Shown: positions 1-12,220 of the stretch, piece after piece | Layout of the letters: the number at the start of each line of letters is the position of its first letter | Position numbering within the stretch: the first letter of the stretch is position 1 | NCBI RefSeq assembly: GCF_029852145.1 | Contig: NC_079974.1 | Location: forward strand, 8,416,348 to 8,480,347 | Direction of reading: 5' to 3' | Length of the DNA stretch: 64,000 nucleotides | Origin: Microplitis mediator | Lineage: Eukaryota; Arthropoda; Insecta; Hymenoptera; Braconidae | The notes under the pieces: model-generated | The model's input: the letters and a program-made list of their open reading frames with translations, nothing else | Told to the model about the DNA's origin: nothing | The model's database searches: none | Made by a program: the position numbers and the translations under genes

Positions 1-929
1 ATGGATGGATGAAAAGTTACTGTCGGCGTAAAATACTTTCGATTAACTTTAACCAGTAAATTGTCAGTTTATCATAGACAATACCCGGGTTAAAGTTAAG
101 GAGGGTGGTGTTACGATGTTGGCATCGTACGCCTCCGTTTATCATCGGGTCAGAACTGTCACATGACAAATGCGGCAGTTCTGTCTATAAAAGAGCGCGT
201 TAACATGCGATCGAAGCTTTTTGTGTCCAGCTTTGCTCATAGCAAGTGGTCTTTTGAGTTTAGTTGTCACACGATAGTAATCGACCTGTTCGCTGATCGT
301 CGTTACTATTTATCAATTTAGTCTTAACTCATATTTGTTGGTAATTCGTCTAGTGTCCGCGATAGTTAGTTCAATAAATTATCCAGTACTTATTACATCA
401 TATTTGTTTGGAATAAGTAATAGCTCATATTTGTTGCTATACCGAAGACGGTTATTTGATTAAATTGGTAGAGAGCCCTGTACGTGTTAAGTACAGTAAC
501 TGTATTGAGAACCAGTGTGTGTGTGTACGACGTGGCAATTAGTTTATTATTAGTTCAATAAATAATTAAACTAATACCTGAAACCAGTGTTGAGTGAATT
601 CACCTGTGCTTTCCCTAAGTCCACATTAGACAATTAAGGGTCTTCTCAGTCCATACATTGGGGAATCAGTACAAAGGTCCAAGGAGGAGATTTCTGAGGA
701 TCAACCAACGCCAGTCCAAGGACATCAAGGACATTTTCCATCTCCGAACACAATCTTAGGCTAAGTACTAGTATTAGTTTAGAATTGTAAGGCTAGTTCG
801 GGTAAGTTAATTAATACCTAACTTAAATATCACAAGTCAGAGTTTCATAAAGAGCTAGCGGGGCAAACTTTGACCCACGAACTGCACCCTTCCACCAGTA
901 AGTGCAGGATAACGTACCCCAGCGTTACA
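1..929 (+). repeat. LTR (3' part, cut by window edge) of the 52-63 kb Gypsy family
   Basis: This matches, block by block, the LTR at about 62.82-63.64 kb. Shared blocks are the start TGTCGGCG (position 21), the CCCGGGTTAAAGTT block, a TATA box (TATAAAA at 186-192) followed by GCGCG, the CCAAGGACATCAAGGACAT block and the end GCGTTACA. Similarity continues left of position 21, so the true 5' end lies outside the window. No primer site or gag follows position 929. It is therefore either a solo LTR or the 3' LTR of an element lying to the left. Confidence 0.8.
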
Positions 930-1897
930 ATACCCACTGAATTGAGATGTTTAGATTTTATAAGTGTCAGACTGCGATAATATGAATTTAAGTAGCTCCA
1001 TGAATGTACTAAGAAGTAGGAGAACTAATGCAATAGCAAAATTTCATTGAATAAATGGTAAAATAAGTAATTTCAGTGGTCTAGGCATATATATAGGCAT
1101 GAAATTTAAAGCTTATTCGAAGAGCTTTCAGATGAATTTGATATAAAGTCGATAAGTTATCACATTCAAAAGATATTGAAGGAAGAATAAATAAAAATAT
1201 GAATTTTGGGCACTTTGAAAATTTTGAAATGCTATAACTTCTAAACTAATCGACCGATTGAGCTCATTTTCAAACTCGAACAAGGTAGTCACCCACAAAA
1301 TACGTATACTAAGTTTCAAGGTGATCGGTTTGAAATTGTGGCTATAAACAAAGTGAAAACCTGCATAAAATTAGTTTCTACAATATTTTGTAAATGTTCA
1401 AAACCATTTATCTATTAATAAAAATGGTCAAATCAACAAGCTGTATAGTCAAAATTGTAGGCAATCGAACGAGCGTTACCATAGAACAAACGAAAATAAG
1501 CTATCTCTTTCCGTTTAGAAGTTACATCCAGTTAAAGCGGCAAACATATTTGTTTTGAAAATTTTACAAAATTTTAATTAACTATAACTGCTAAACTTAT
1601 TGGCCGAATTGGCTCATCTTCGAACTTATACAAGGTAATCGTCTATAGAATAAGTATACTGAGTTTCATTAAGATCGGTGTAGAATTGTGGACGCTATCG
1701 TTAGAGAACGGCGCGTTATATTATATATATATATAAACTTTTGAACCAAATGTATTTTCTGACTCAGCTCGTCGAGCTGAGTTGAGATATAGCAAAATTT
1801 TTCGAAAATTCTATTGTGAGGATAAATACAATAGTTAGATTTCTATGAAATCTACTAAAAATTGAAAATTAATAATTTAATAATATACATATATATG
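930..1897. repeat. AT-rich DNA with two copies of a dispersed repeat
   Basis: I see no gene here. About 1200-1345 and 1550-1700 are diverged copies of one repeat, recognisable by 'taacttctaaactaatcgac' and 'aattgtgg' blocks. The same repeat recurs at about 32.44-32.58 kb and 32.98-33.12 kb. A short (TA)n run lies near 1720. Confidence 0.55.
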
Positions 1898-4549
1898 AGG
1901 GTGCTTCATTTCGGAGCCAGATTTTTTTTTTCAAGTGCATGTGAAAAAAACCATAGTTCAACACAAAAAAAAAATTTTTCGCGCATGAAAAAAAATTCTA
2001 TGTTGATTAAAAACCTAGCTCATTGAAAAATTCGATTTTCCCATCTAAATAACATGGAAAAATTTTTTTTTTAGCTTAAGTATTTTTAACCTCGTTAACA
2101 AATCAATAGATCAAACAGACTAATACATATTTTTGTAGGAAATTGAACGCTCTACAAAGAAGGTCTCTTATCATTTTTCGATAAATCCATCTGTTTCAAA
2201 GTTATTAGAGCTCGAAGTAAAGTTGGAGATCGTTTTTCTTTTCCGGTGAAACTATCAGATTTATCACAGAATGTTATAGGATTTTTTTTGTTGCTAATTT
2301 TATTCTCTACAAATTATTGTCAGTCAAGTTTTTTCAAATTCCGCATTGTTTTCTAGTTATTTTCATTTTTATTTCAAACTCATAAAAAAGTATTGTTCTG
2401 ATCGATTTTAAGAGCTCGACATTGAAATGAATATAACTAGAAAACAATGCGGAATTGTAAATAACTTTACTGATAATAATTTGTAGAGAACAAAATTGTC
2501 AACAATAAGAACTCACAAAATTCAATTTCCTACGAAAATATCTCTTCTGGCTGCATTCATCAAAGTGTGAACTGATGTTTTTTTTTTTTACAATGAAGAA
2601 AATGAAAAGGAAAAGAGTTAGTTAAACGAGTATAAGTACCACATCATGTGTTCGCACAGAAAAACCAGGTATAATTAAAATACTAAACAAATTCAAAATA
2701 CTCAGTTTAAAAATTAAAATATTAAACGAAAGTTTGAAATATTCAATTAATTACATCAGAATTACAAAATTAAAATTCGAGCATGTGTAGTTTAAAATTG
2801 AAATGCTATATGGAAGTTTCAAATGTTCAAGTAATTATATCAGATTTACAAAATAAAAATTCGAACACGTGTAGTTTAAAATTAAAGTGTTAAATGAAAG
2901 TTTGAAATATTCAATTTATTATATCAGAATTACAAAAATTGAAATTCGAACACGTGTAGTTTAAAATTAAAATGTTATATGAAAGTTTGAAATGTTCAGT
3001 TAATTATATCAGAATCACAAAATTAAAATTCGAGCATATGTAATTTAAAATTAAAATAGTAAATATAATTTTGAATCTTGTAAATTAGAGTTGGCTGATT
3101 AGCCACCTAATAATTTATTTTCATAATTTTTGTTGTAAATCAGAGTCGGCTGACTAGCCACCTGTCTTTGGATTATACACTAATGCAAAAAATTAAAGGA
3201 GCAGAAAAATTTTATAAATTTTTCAGTGATTTTTGGAAGGCTGTAACTTGGTGAAAAATGATCGTATCGAGATTTGAAAAAAAGCATTTTACAGCTTGAA
3301 ATCTCTAGTTTTGGTGCATTTTTTTCAAAATTTTTTAAAAGCTCCGGTTATTGTGCAAACATGAGAAATACCGCGAGACAAAAAATTTCTAAATTTTTTT
3401 TTTTTTTCCGAAGAGCCCACGGACCGCGAAAAAATTCTTTCAACTAAACGAATGCATAGTTCATTTAGCAAATTTATTCAGCTTCAATTTGGTTTTTTTT
3501 TAACCTCGTAGGACGATTTGTCGCAGAGATATCAGCCTTCAAACAGAAAATGATCCTTTTGGCTTTGATCATCGATATTTCAGGTACCAATGATCGCACA
3601 GAAAGTTGAAGGGCGGCGGTGAAAACTTGAATAAATTCCCTAAAAGACCCTGTCATCATTTTTTGAAAAAAAAAATTTTTTTTATTTTTAACATCCATTA
3701 GAAGTAAGCACAAAAAATGACTTTTTTTGGTTTTTTAGTAAATCAACCGCTACTCTGCAAATATCGATAAAAAAAATAATGTTGCCAGAGATTTTTTTAG
3801 CTCAATGTACTTCCCAAGACCCCTGTAAATTTTTAAATTGATCCATCGAACCGATTTTTGGGGATCATCGATCAAATTTTTGCTAAACAATTAAAGGAGC
3901 AAGTTTTGTTCCTTTAATTGTGTAATCATAACCAAAATGAAAAAATTTTTTTTTTCGACTTTTCTCAAATTTTTGCGTTGGTGACTCAGCAAATGCAAGG
4001 AAATGACAAAAAAAATAAAAAATTTCTAAAAAATGTCAAAAAAAATCGAAGAAAAAAAAATTGAAACTTTTTTTTTGTTTTTGACATTGGATTTATCTCG
4101 AAAACTACTAGCTCTACAGTGATGGCTTACATAATTTCTTTTGTAGGAAATGAGTCTTGTACAATTTTGTCGTAAAGTTAATGGTTTGTAAGTAAAATAA
4201 ATGAAACCATGAAATTTGAAAAAAATTGGCTTTAAGATTTTTTACCGATGAGGTCGATTACAAAACATAAATTAGCTACAAGCACTTTCAAAGAGGAACG
4301 ATTACTCTGTGATTTCCACCTATGGTCGATCAAATATCTTGAAATGCCGTTAAGCTATAGATAATTGAAAAAATAAAATTTAAATTTACGTGTTAATCAA
4401 ATGGGAAAATTTTAAATTCATTTAGTGAGTACTTAAAATTAAAATTAAGAGCTCATCTTTGATGAGAATTTTTTTTTTTCAGTGTGTACAATGATATTTT
4501 GACATGGGACTTAGAAAAAAAAAAAAAGTCATCTCAAACGAAGCACCCT
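1898..4549. mobile_element. Composite of foldback MITE pieces (AGGGTGCTTC ends)
   Basis: The ends are inverted: AGGGTGCTTC at 1898 and GAAGCACCCT at 4549. Around 2385 lies the centre of a palindrome with arms of roughly 2030-2380 and 2390-2560. These arms share their core (blocks around 'gataaatccatctgtt' and 'ctagaaaacaatgc') with the foldbacks at 15.2-17.1 kb and 43.4-44.4 kb. The palindrome is interrupted or replaced from about 2600 by tandem repeats and unrelated T-rich sequence. The two terminal pieces may therefore not be one original insertion. No transposase is present. Confidence 0.55.
2670..3075. repeat. 84-bp tandem repeat, about 4-5 copies
   Basis: The block TCAGA plus 'attacaaaatt' recurs at 2756, 2840, 2924 and 3009, giving a regular 84-85 bp period. 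Each unit contains an ACACGTGTAG-like core and a GAAAGTTTGAAAT block. It is directly followed by about two copies of a 55-bp unit (3080-3170) containing GTCGGCTGACTAGCCACCT. That same 55-bp unit forms three copies at 26.79-26.93 kb. Confidence 0.8.
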
Positions 4550-4550
4550 A

Positions 4551-4660
4551 CTATACACTAACATGTATCACAAGATATGTATGTATGGAACTTTTTATAT
4601 AGATTAATTGGAAAATCTACCTTCCATTTCGGCTGCCGAATGGCCTTTTTTTTATATTTA
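4551..4660 (-). repeat. Dispersed repeat, inverse copy of 27.09-27.20 kb
   Basis: This is a near-identical reverse complement of 27087-27195, including the CGGCTGCCGAATGGCC block and the edge CTATACAC. Both copies abut a CACCCTA foldback end at the same base. Confidence 0.75.
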
Positions 4661-5560
4661 TATATCAATTTACATGTGTGCAGCGACTACATCACTTCTT
4701 ATATTATAATAATTCATAATTTCGGGTAAGCCTGTTAACCATCGATCATCATCAATGGCCGAATATTATTCCCTCACGCTGCATACCATTTGGCAACAGG
4801 CAAGCGACTAGAACACACGTACAAGTTTGAGGGATAACCGATAACGAGCTTGCTATTTATCATTTTGCTAAAATAATTAGTTGAAGTCTGATAATTTAAT
4901 CATCGTAATGATTAAATTCCTCAAACCATATCCTAATCAATTCATTCGTGACTGCCTGACGTGATTTCTAAGAGTACGCTATTTCGTATGCACGGCTTAT
5001 GTAGCAATCAGCAAGTGGAATGTACAAGATCGCATCACCACTGATAGCTAATAACGACGAATCAATTCTGCAAATTCTTTACAACTGTGAACTACGAGAA
5101 TTCAGTGTTGGGTGAGGCTTTTATCCCGGCTGGTGCGTCACGAGGCAGTTTCGACTTATGCCACACAGGTTTATAATTTAAGAAACACCATCGGATTGCA
5201 AATTAAATTGCGATAAAAGTGATTGATGAATTTCTGTGCAAAATACAGTGAATAAAAACTATGGTACACGTCGAAATTTTCACCCAGTGATAATTTCCGT
5301 ACAACTCAAAGCGTCTCGAACATTCCTGACAGGTGAGTTAGCTTTAAAGGACACTGATCCGCTTACAAAGGTATCAAGCCATTTTCCGACAGGATAGTCG
5401 CGATCATTAACTTAAAATTTCCTAGCACGATCTCTGTACTACGTTGTTATCTAGGTACCATAAATTTCTGCAGGAAATTTATCAGCAATTCTGCAAAAAT
5501 CATTTCGCTGCTGAATAAACTGTTCGAAGGGTCAAAAGTCAAAGGATCAACACTGATTTT
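4661..5560. other. Noncoding, no gene recognised
   Basis: This is unique-looking AT-rich sequence with slightly GC-richer patches at 5090-5170 and 5260-5400. It may be the leader or pol edge of the Gypsy relic that follows. I see nothing codable in it. Confidence 0.4.
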
Positions 5561-5564
5561 TTAA

Positions 5565-6515
5565 AAAACACAACTTCGAAGAGCCTATGATTACGCTAAG
5601 CAGGTATTAGCCAACGCTGCAATGCTTGCACATCTGAATGACGACACAACGTGTGCCATTTTCTTCGACGCATCGAAAACAGCCATTGGTGCAGTTCTGC
5701 AACAACTAGTTGACGGACAATGGCAACCACTTCCGTTTGTCAGCAATAAACTACAGCCTTCCATTCAAAAATCTTCGCTGTATCATCGCGAACGTGATAT
5801 TTTTTAAGATTAGCAAGTTGCAATTTACACCAATCATAAGCCGTTTTTTCTCCTTTAAGCAATGTACTGAACGAGCATCACCGTAGCAATTTTGTCACCT
5901 AGACTTTATTGGCGAATCCACGAGTGATTTCAGACACATTTCTGGACACGAGAATATCGTCACAGGCACGCTATCACGCGTTGAAGCCATTTTGACGTCG
6001 ATTACTACGAACGAGCTAGTAAACGCTCGAAAGAACGATCCTGAACTTCGAGATCGTCTTAACAACGCAACAATGTCACTACAGTGGCAACAAATTGTCG
6101 TCAACGACCATTCGGTCGCAGTAAGCCACGTCCATAAGTTCCTGGTCACCTTCGAAAGAAAGTTTTTGACACGGTGCACTCGCTGGCACACCCTGGTACT
6201 AAAGTGTCTGGAAACTAGTGAGCAAACGCGATGTTTGGCCCCCAATCCAGAAAGATTGTTGAGAATGGGCCGAAGTTAGCATGAATTGTCAACGAAACAA
6301 GATTTATCGTCACGTGTCACCTTTCGCTCATACCGAACTACTGAAGAAACGTTTTGAGTTTATACATATCGATATAGTCTCTCTATCGGTATCTCCTGGC
6401 CACCGACGCGGCTCGACACCGTATCATTCTCAATCCAGTGGACTGGTGGAATGCCTACACCGGCAACTCAAGATCTTACACAGATCCAATGGATTATTGA
6501 TTTTTTGTCTGTGAC
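5565..6515 (+). pseudogene. Gypsy-type pol relic (RNase H and integrase pieces)
   Basis: The piece at 5565-5805 reads as a Ty3/Gypsy RNase H start: a conserved FFDASKTAIGAVLQQ block (the aspartate of the first RNase H motif) and FVSNKLQP. The next pieces, 5930-6280, read as the HIV-RT-like connection and integrase N-terminal region (LSRVEAI, NARKNDPEL). The last piece, 6281-6515, holds FEFIHIDIV and then YHSQSSGLVE, the region of the first and last integrase catalytic acidic residues, with most of the core deleted between them. Stops and frameshifts separate the pieces, so this is a dead copy. A related relic lies at 21.94-22.24 kb. Confidence 0.75.
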
Positions 6516-7860
6516 AAAAAATATAAAATCAGTCAATTATATTAATACATTTACCGGCAGAAACCTGTTACCACGGAATGTTCGGACTACGATGACAACT
6601 GCCTTTTGATGGGATGTGTAAAATGATTCACTAGTCAACATGTCGTGGTATCGAAGCCAGCGAAGGCATGCTGTTTTGCAGGGAAGGGGTAGAATATGAG
6701 GGTGATGCCATAGTGTGTTCGACGACGAGTTTACATTGTCCTCGTTGAAGTCGGAAAGCCCTCATACTTAGACCAAGGGAGGTATGAGAGTTATTACCCC
6801 TAAGACGGCTGACTTACTTTCGATCGGGGTTTGTTTATTTTAATTTTCGACTCAATATTTTGCTGAAAGTTCTAGTACTCGTAACGATCACGAATGTTTT
6901 GGGAATCTTAATGTCTTTTGCTTTGTTTGTGCAAAATACACAGGGGCGAAAAATCCAAAAAAGCTCACAGATTAATTCGTGACTTTGTATGAAAAGTGTA
7001 TCTATATGAAATTTTTTTTTCATCTCAAACACTGGATTCCTAAATTTGTTTGTGGTTCATGTTATAACATGATTAACCGATTTGAAAAGTATCAGGTTAA
7101 ATAGAAACTTAAATTTAGAACTCCAGCCACACAGAGAAAATGACTCAATGCAAGTGATTGCTACTTTTGCATGTACAGGCTATGGACTGATTGCATAAGG
7201 ACAAATTCCTTACCTTTCTGTGTCAAGTGTGCAACAACCATTAGCAAACTTTATAGAAGGTCTAGAAGATGATGTGTCACGAGACAGTTAGACTAGTGGA
7301 TTAGACACAATGCAAGACAAAAACATTATGGCAACTATGATAAAAAACTTTCAGAGTTCATGTTGCCCAATGAATTTTCGTAGTGAAAAGCAAACAGAAG
7401 GATTTCACCAAGAGCTAAAGGAATTTAAATGATGATTTCAGGGACAGTGGGGATCGAATATGTTCGCAGATTACTGTTGGATGTTACAACAGAAAACTGA
7501 AAAAGAGGAAATAAGCGCAGCAGAAATCCATTGCATAGGTCATTTGAAGACAAAAAAGGCAGAAAACGATGAAATCTATAAGAACATTATTATCATACAG
7601 AAAATCTACTATATCGTGATTTTTGTTGGTTTTTAGGGTTTTTCTCGAATCTGCAGTTTGACCCCTAAATCTGACTTTAGATTCGTATTCAACGGGTAAA
7701 AATCTGCCAGGAAATCATAGTCTAATACTCAACACACACCACTTTTTTGTAGACCTGTGTAATCATTTTTCTGCTATTTCATTCTATTAGAAAAAAAATC
7801 CATTGAAAATTTATATTCATACTGAAATTATACTTTATAGGAAATAATCGAAGGACATAT
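6516..7860 (+). pseudogene. Unassigned stretch with a decayed coding relic at about 7200-7560
   Basis: 6560-6830 is GC-richer than its surroundings and is not recognised; it may be more of the preceding Gypsy relic. In 7200-7560 the plus strand shows broken stretches of protein-like sequence (for example LANFIEGLEDDVSRD and QGQWGSNMFADYCW) with stops between them. This looks like an old transposon-derived gene of a family I cannot name. The C-terminal exon(s) of chitin synthase, expected somewhere below 7870, were not found here. Confidence 0.3.
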
Positions 7861-7869
7861 CATACTCAC

Positions 7870-8533
7870 TTTTCTAAATTTTCCAAACGTGAAGAAATTT
7901 GATCCAAAGATTTCTGAATGTTACCAAGCCTGTATGATTCTTCGAAAGAAATATTGCGTGTATGAAGTTTACGACCAAACCATCTAAATAAAGAATTATC
8001 TAAAGGATGTGTTCTGAGAGTTCTAACATTTTTAATTTTGTTAGCTGTATTTTCTCCTTTCGATTCACTCGAATCCTCTTGATAAATTACTTTAGATTCT
8101 CTAGTACCCCAAGTAACATTATGAACATTAAACAGAGAATAAATGATTAATAACATATACATAGAAGGTACAGTAACATAATAAATGACGCCACACATGA
8201 GGCAAGACATTTCTTGTGGATGTAATATTCCAGCTATTATGAGCTGTCCTGCTACAGCAATGAACAAAATCGTGCTTGGTGCGAACCACCCATCATCTGC
8301 AATTTGAATCATTATTCCCACAAGAACAACGATCATCACTAATCCATAAAATGTCGAAATGATTGCAGCTATAATAAGTTGAACGTCAGGCTTACAGACA
8401 ACACAAACAGTGACGAAGATTGCAATGGGTATCAAATTATAACAGAGACTCGACCAATTATCAATTCTGAATGCGGCGACAAATGCACCCACAAGCATAA
8501 GAAAAATTGTTCCAGGACCAAGTACTGTACTTC
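7870..8533 (-). CDS. Chitin synthase exon (transmembrane cluster and coiled coil)
   Basis: The acceptor is TCGTAG before 8533. The exon opens STVLGPGTIFLMLVGAFVAAF and spans about five hydrophobic segments, then VPSMYMLL, then VTWGTRE, a conserved signature after the membrane cluster. About 85 polar residues follow, ending in a heptad-like helix (I-L-I-L-L spacing in IQKSLDQISSRLENLEK) that suggests a coiled coil, typical of class A enzymes. At the end, GTGAGT at 7869 makes a good donor; if not used, a TGA at 7868-7866 would stop translation at once. The rest of the tail is expected below position 1 or is lost. Confidence 0.92.
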
Positions 8534-8678
8534 CTACGAAAATAAAAAAATTATAATTATAATTATTTCTTCCGAATCAATAACTTCAGCATATTGAATG
8601 GAATCAATTGACAATTAAAAACGTTTTATTATAAAACGAATAAATATTTTAATTTCTATGTACCATGCGTTACTCTGT

Positions 8679-8709
<31 letters not shown>

Positions 8710-9780
8710 TTGGTCTGTATAGTAATATATACGTAGTGAAAAATTTTTTAATATGGACTTATACGTCTTGATATAGCTTTATATCACCTGATGTTGCCAT
8801 GTCTAGCTTGATATTTTGATCTATTTCTATAATAAAAACTATCTTAGCAAAGTATATCAAACCGTATGTTTATGACAATGTCTAAATTAGGACAGATATA
8901 AATTGATTTATAAAAATTATTTATTTATTCTCCAGTATGAAAATGCTGGTTATCTATGGGTTCTTGTCTATATCAAATTTTTACTTCACATGAGGTGGTA
9001 TTTTTCATAGTTATAAATTTTAGATAGAATTTATTTGCAACATATATCGACTCCGTAACAGCTTACTCGATGATAGAATAACCGCGACAAAATAACCCGA
9101 GAAACAACAATAATTGAAAAAAATCAACGTAACTAGTAATAATTATTTTATGTGGTATCTTATAATTTCATTAATATTGAATATTAATTACTAAATTTTA
9201 TCAATTGAAATGCATCATGTTTGCAAATAGGCAATATACTATTAACTGTAGATTGTGATTCTGCAAAAAAAATTATTGCAGAGTATTTAATATTCAAAAA
9301 GTGAGTTACAAATTATAGTGATTTTTTATTTCAACACACAAATCTGATAGATTTATAATTGACGATCCGAGCATTTATGTTTATGTGTGGACATTTAGAA
9401 ACTCTTGAAATGATTCCATATGTTTCAATATCTGGACGAATATGGATGTACATAATCATGCTTTATTTCCTGACATGGCCTCACATAACAGAACCTCATA
9501 TAGCTATATATAGTTCATATGTCGAGAAGCGATTCAAGTTTCAATATACATACCCAGGTATGTCCACATATGACCTTATATCAGTTTAATATTTTCTAAT
9601 ATAAACATATATGACAATATCCGGGTATATACGTTCATATCAGGTCATATCGGACGATATCAGAAAACCACATATGAGTGTAAATGGTTGTATTTGGCTA
9701 ATTATTGCCATACATATCTGTGTGTGATATTCTAATATGGCCTTATCCATATGAAAATATTATGAAATCGAGAAACTTAC
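8534..9780. other. Chitin synthase intron, AT-rich
   Basis: The intron is 1.25 kb between phase-1 splice sites. It includes a (TA)n run at about 8684-8709 and many ATATG-type short repeats around 9360-9730. No further exon is needed: the protein reads straight through from QWILMG to STVLGPGT. Confidence 0.8.
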
Positions 9781-10432
9781 CCATTAATATCCATTGATAT
9801 GCAATGTACAACCATGATATATTTTCATTCGCTCTTCTTGTGTCATTTGATGAACTCAGTAAGTCAAATATATTTGCTATTGTGGAAGGTATCCAACGTC
9901 GACGTTGATTATAAAATTCATTGAAAGTTTCAGGGGCATGAGTATATGAATCACTCGCAGCAGAATATTCTACACGATATCCAGACTGTAAAACAAGTGT
10001 ACATAACCAACGATCCTCACCTTGATCATATTGAATATAATGCCAGGCTTCTGTTGATTGTGAAGCATATTTTCTTGTAACATTATCTTCCATTAATGCC
10101 TTTGCACGGAAAAGAGAAAAACAGCCTGGACTACAAAGAACGCTTCCAATCGTATGCTCAGTCGATTTTTGTAACCAATGACCGATGGCATATTCGAATT
10201 TTTGGAACCAAACCATTGGACCAGTTCCAATTGGGTGAATTCGACCACAAGCAGCCCCTAAATTTTTATCACGTTTCATGAGGTGTAAAAGAACTTTCAC
10301 GGCATTTGGTTGAAAGTCAATGTCACCATCTAATGTGAGTATATATGTATTTTCCGCAATGACGGCTTTACGGTTAATGTTAATTTGTCTATCAATTATT
10401 CTATAACCCAGTAAGTAATACATGTACATAAC
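9781..10432 (-). CDS. Chitin synthase catalytic exon (DGD, EDR, QRRRW)
   Basis: The acceptor is TTGCAG before 10432 and the donor is GTAAGT at 9780. The exon starts VMYMYYLLGYRIIDR and contains AENTYILTLDGDIDF (donor-sugar and metal-binding aspartates). Further on come GPMVWFQKFEYAIGHWLQK, VLCSPGCFSLFRAKAL, QGEDRWLCTL (acceptor-site EDR) and FNEFYNQRRRWIPST (product-binding QRRRW). It ends at the first membrane approach, YIAYQWILMG, in phase 1. Every catalytic signature of the processive GT2 chitin synthases is present. Confidence 0.97.
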
Positions 10433-10492
10433 CTGCAATAAATAAATTTCATTTTATTAAATACCGTTGTTTCATTTCAACTAAGGTCTTAC

Positions 10493-10767
10493 TTGACTCC
10501 ATCGTTTTCTGTGACGTATTTTATTTTTATCTTTCAAATGTACGATTAATCGCGTTTTCCCTGGAAAAATCCATTCAAGCCTTCCTCCATATGGTGCAGG
10601 ATATTTAATGGGTGGACTTGCACAAAAACCAAGCCTTTCAACCGATATTTTAATAACCTCTATCAAAGCCTTAACATAATCATTAACATGAGTTTCATTT
10701 TCGTTGTGAATACAGACGCCGTCGCAGCCGTTCATACATTGAAAAGCATCATCAAAAAAAATGTGAC
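10493..10767 (-). CDS. Chitin synthase exon (FFDDAF to KRWSQ)
   Basis: The acceptor is GATAG just before 10767 and the donor is GTAAGA at 10492. The reading is HIFFDDAF, then a variable stretch, then KYPAPYGGRLEW, PGKT and HLKDKNKIRHRKRWSQ, all hallmarks of the insect chitin synthase catalytic domain. The segment between FFDDAF and KYPAPYGG is unusually divergent (two cysteines close together, HNENETHVND). Length is 275 nt, in phase with both neighbours. Confidence 0.92.
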
Positions 10768-11243
10768 CTATCAGATAGAGTAAAATTAGAATTAAAAATT
10801 TGTGATTAGAAACTATTTAAATGAATGTGTAACGGACAAAAGTCTTCAAGATTAATAATAGCGAATGATAATGCTCATGTCATATCAGTAAGTTTTTCTT
10901 TTATGTAATCAAAAAATCAATATCCTGTTTAGCATGAACCTTTCTATAATATGTAAACGTTGTCTATAAAAGATTGTCTTTCAGAGCTCAGAAAGAAGTT
11001 GTTTCTTCAATAATTGTTTTCAAAAATCAGTTAATAGGGATCTTGAAGATATCTCTATAATAACCTTACTATATTTTTAATAATGTAAGGTTACGTTTAT
11101 GTTGACAGCTTGCCGCAGGGGGTCCTCTCTCATGTGTTATGAAGCGGAATAGAAAAGTTCCAAGATCGGGATCTTAAGGTTTGTGGCGCTCGATGCGTAC
11201 CGAAAAATATGTATAGTTAATTGAGACGATAATATAGTTAGCA

Positions 11244-11451
11244 CGGTGCCACGACCACTCAACCGCGGACAGTTCAACCGCGAATAAACACACACGAAAC
11301 CCATGAAAAAAGGGCACAACACGATAACAAGCTTATGTATCGGCTTATTTTTGAGTGAATAATTTTTTCCGTTACTGTGCAATCATTTATACATGATTTC
11401 ATGTAGTCACTGTCGCGGTTGAACTGTCCGCGGTTGAACTGTTACAGAACC
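11244..11451. mobile_element. 208-bp hAT-like MITE with 8-bp target duplication
   Basis: It interrupts the left terminal repeat of the P-like element; the right terminal repeat lacks it, which fixes the borders. Flanks are AGTTAGCA (11236-11243) and AGCTAGCA (11452-11459), an 8-bp duplication with one change. Both ends carry two direct copies of GTTCAACCGCG or CTCAACCGCG, inverted relative to the other end, likely transposase-binding motifs. It is non-autonomous. Confidence 0.8.
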
Positions 11452-11854
11452 AGCTAGCACATACTATACTGGAAAACAATTCAAATTTGTGAAAGTATTT
11501 TAAAGAAGTAAAAACAAGATCTTTTATAGTAACCCTAGGATGCATTTAAATAATAATTAAGATTTATTAATTAGTACAATTAATTATTAATCATACTTTG
11601 AAATTTTTTTAAGCATAGTCTTTATACAGAATTTCTTCAATTTATTTAGTCCGATGCAGCTACACGCGTAGCACACAAGACTTTTGACTCAGTGAACCCA
11701 GGTTCGAATCTCTCAAATATTTTTTTTTTCTCTTTAATTTATAGACAGATGTACAAATAAAGAACTATATAAATTTACAACTACATATAAAGAGAAACGT
11801 AAATTTTTTTATTACTTATATATTTTTTTAATCGATAATAATATATTAATCGTA

Positions 11855-12220
<366 letters not shown>

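Noticed and set aside
9359..9589. 76-codon plus-strand frame in the chitin synthase intron
   Set aside because: Built of ATATG-rich repeats; the intron is fully explained by the flanking exons' phases.
11650..11712. tRNA-like sequence with GGTTCGAATC and a lysine-like anticodon loop
   Set aside because: The D-arm and T-arm can be imagined but no acceptor stem pairs; it lies at the inner edge of the P-like terminal repeat. At most a SINE scrap.
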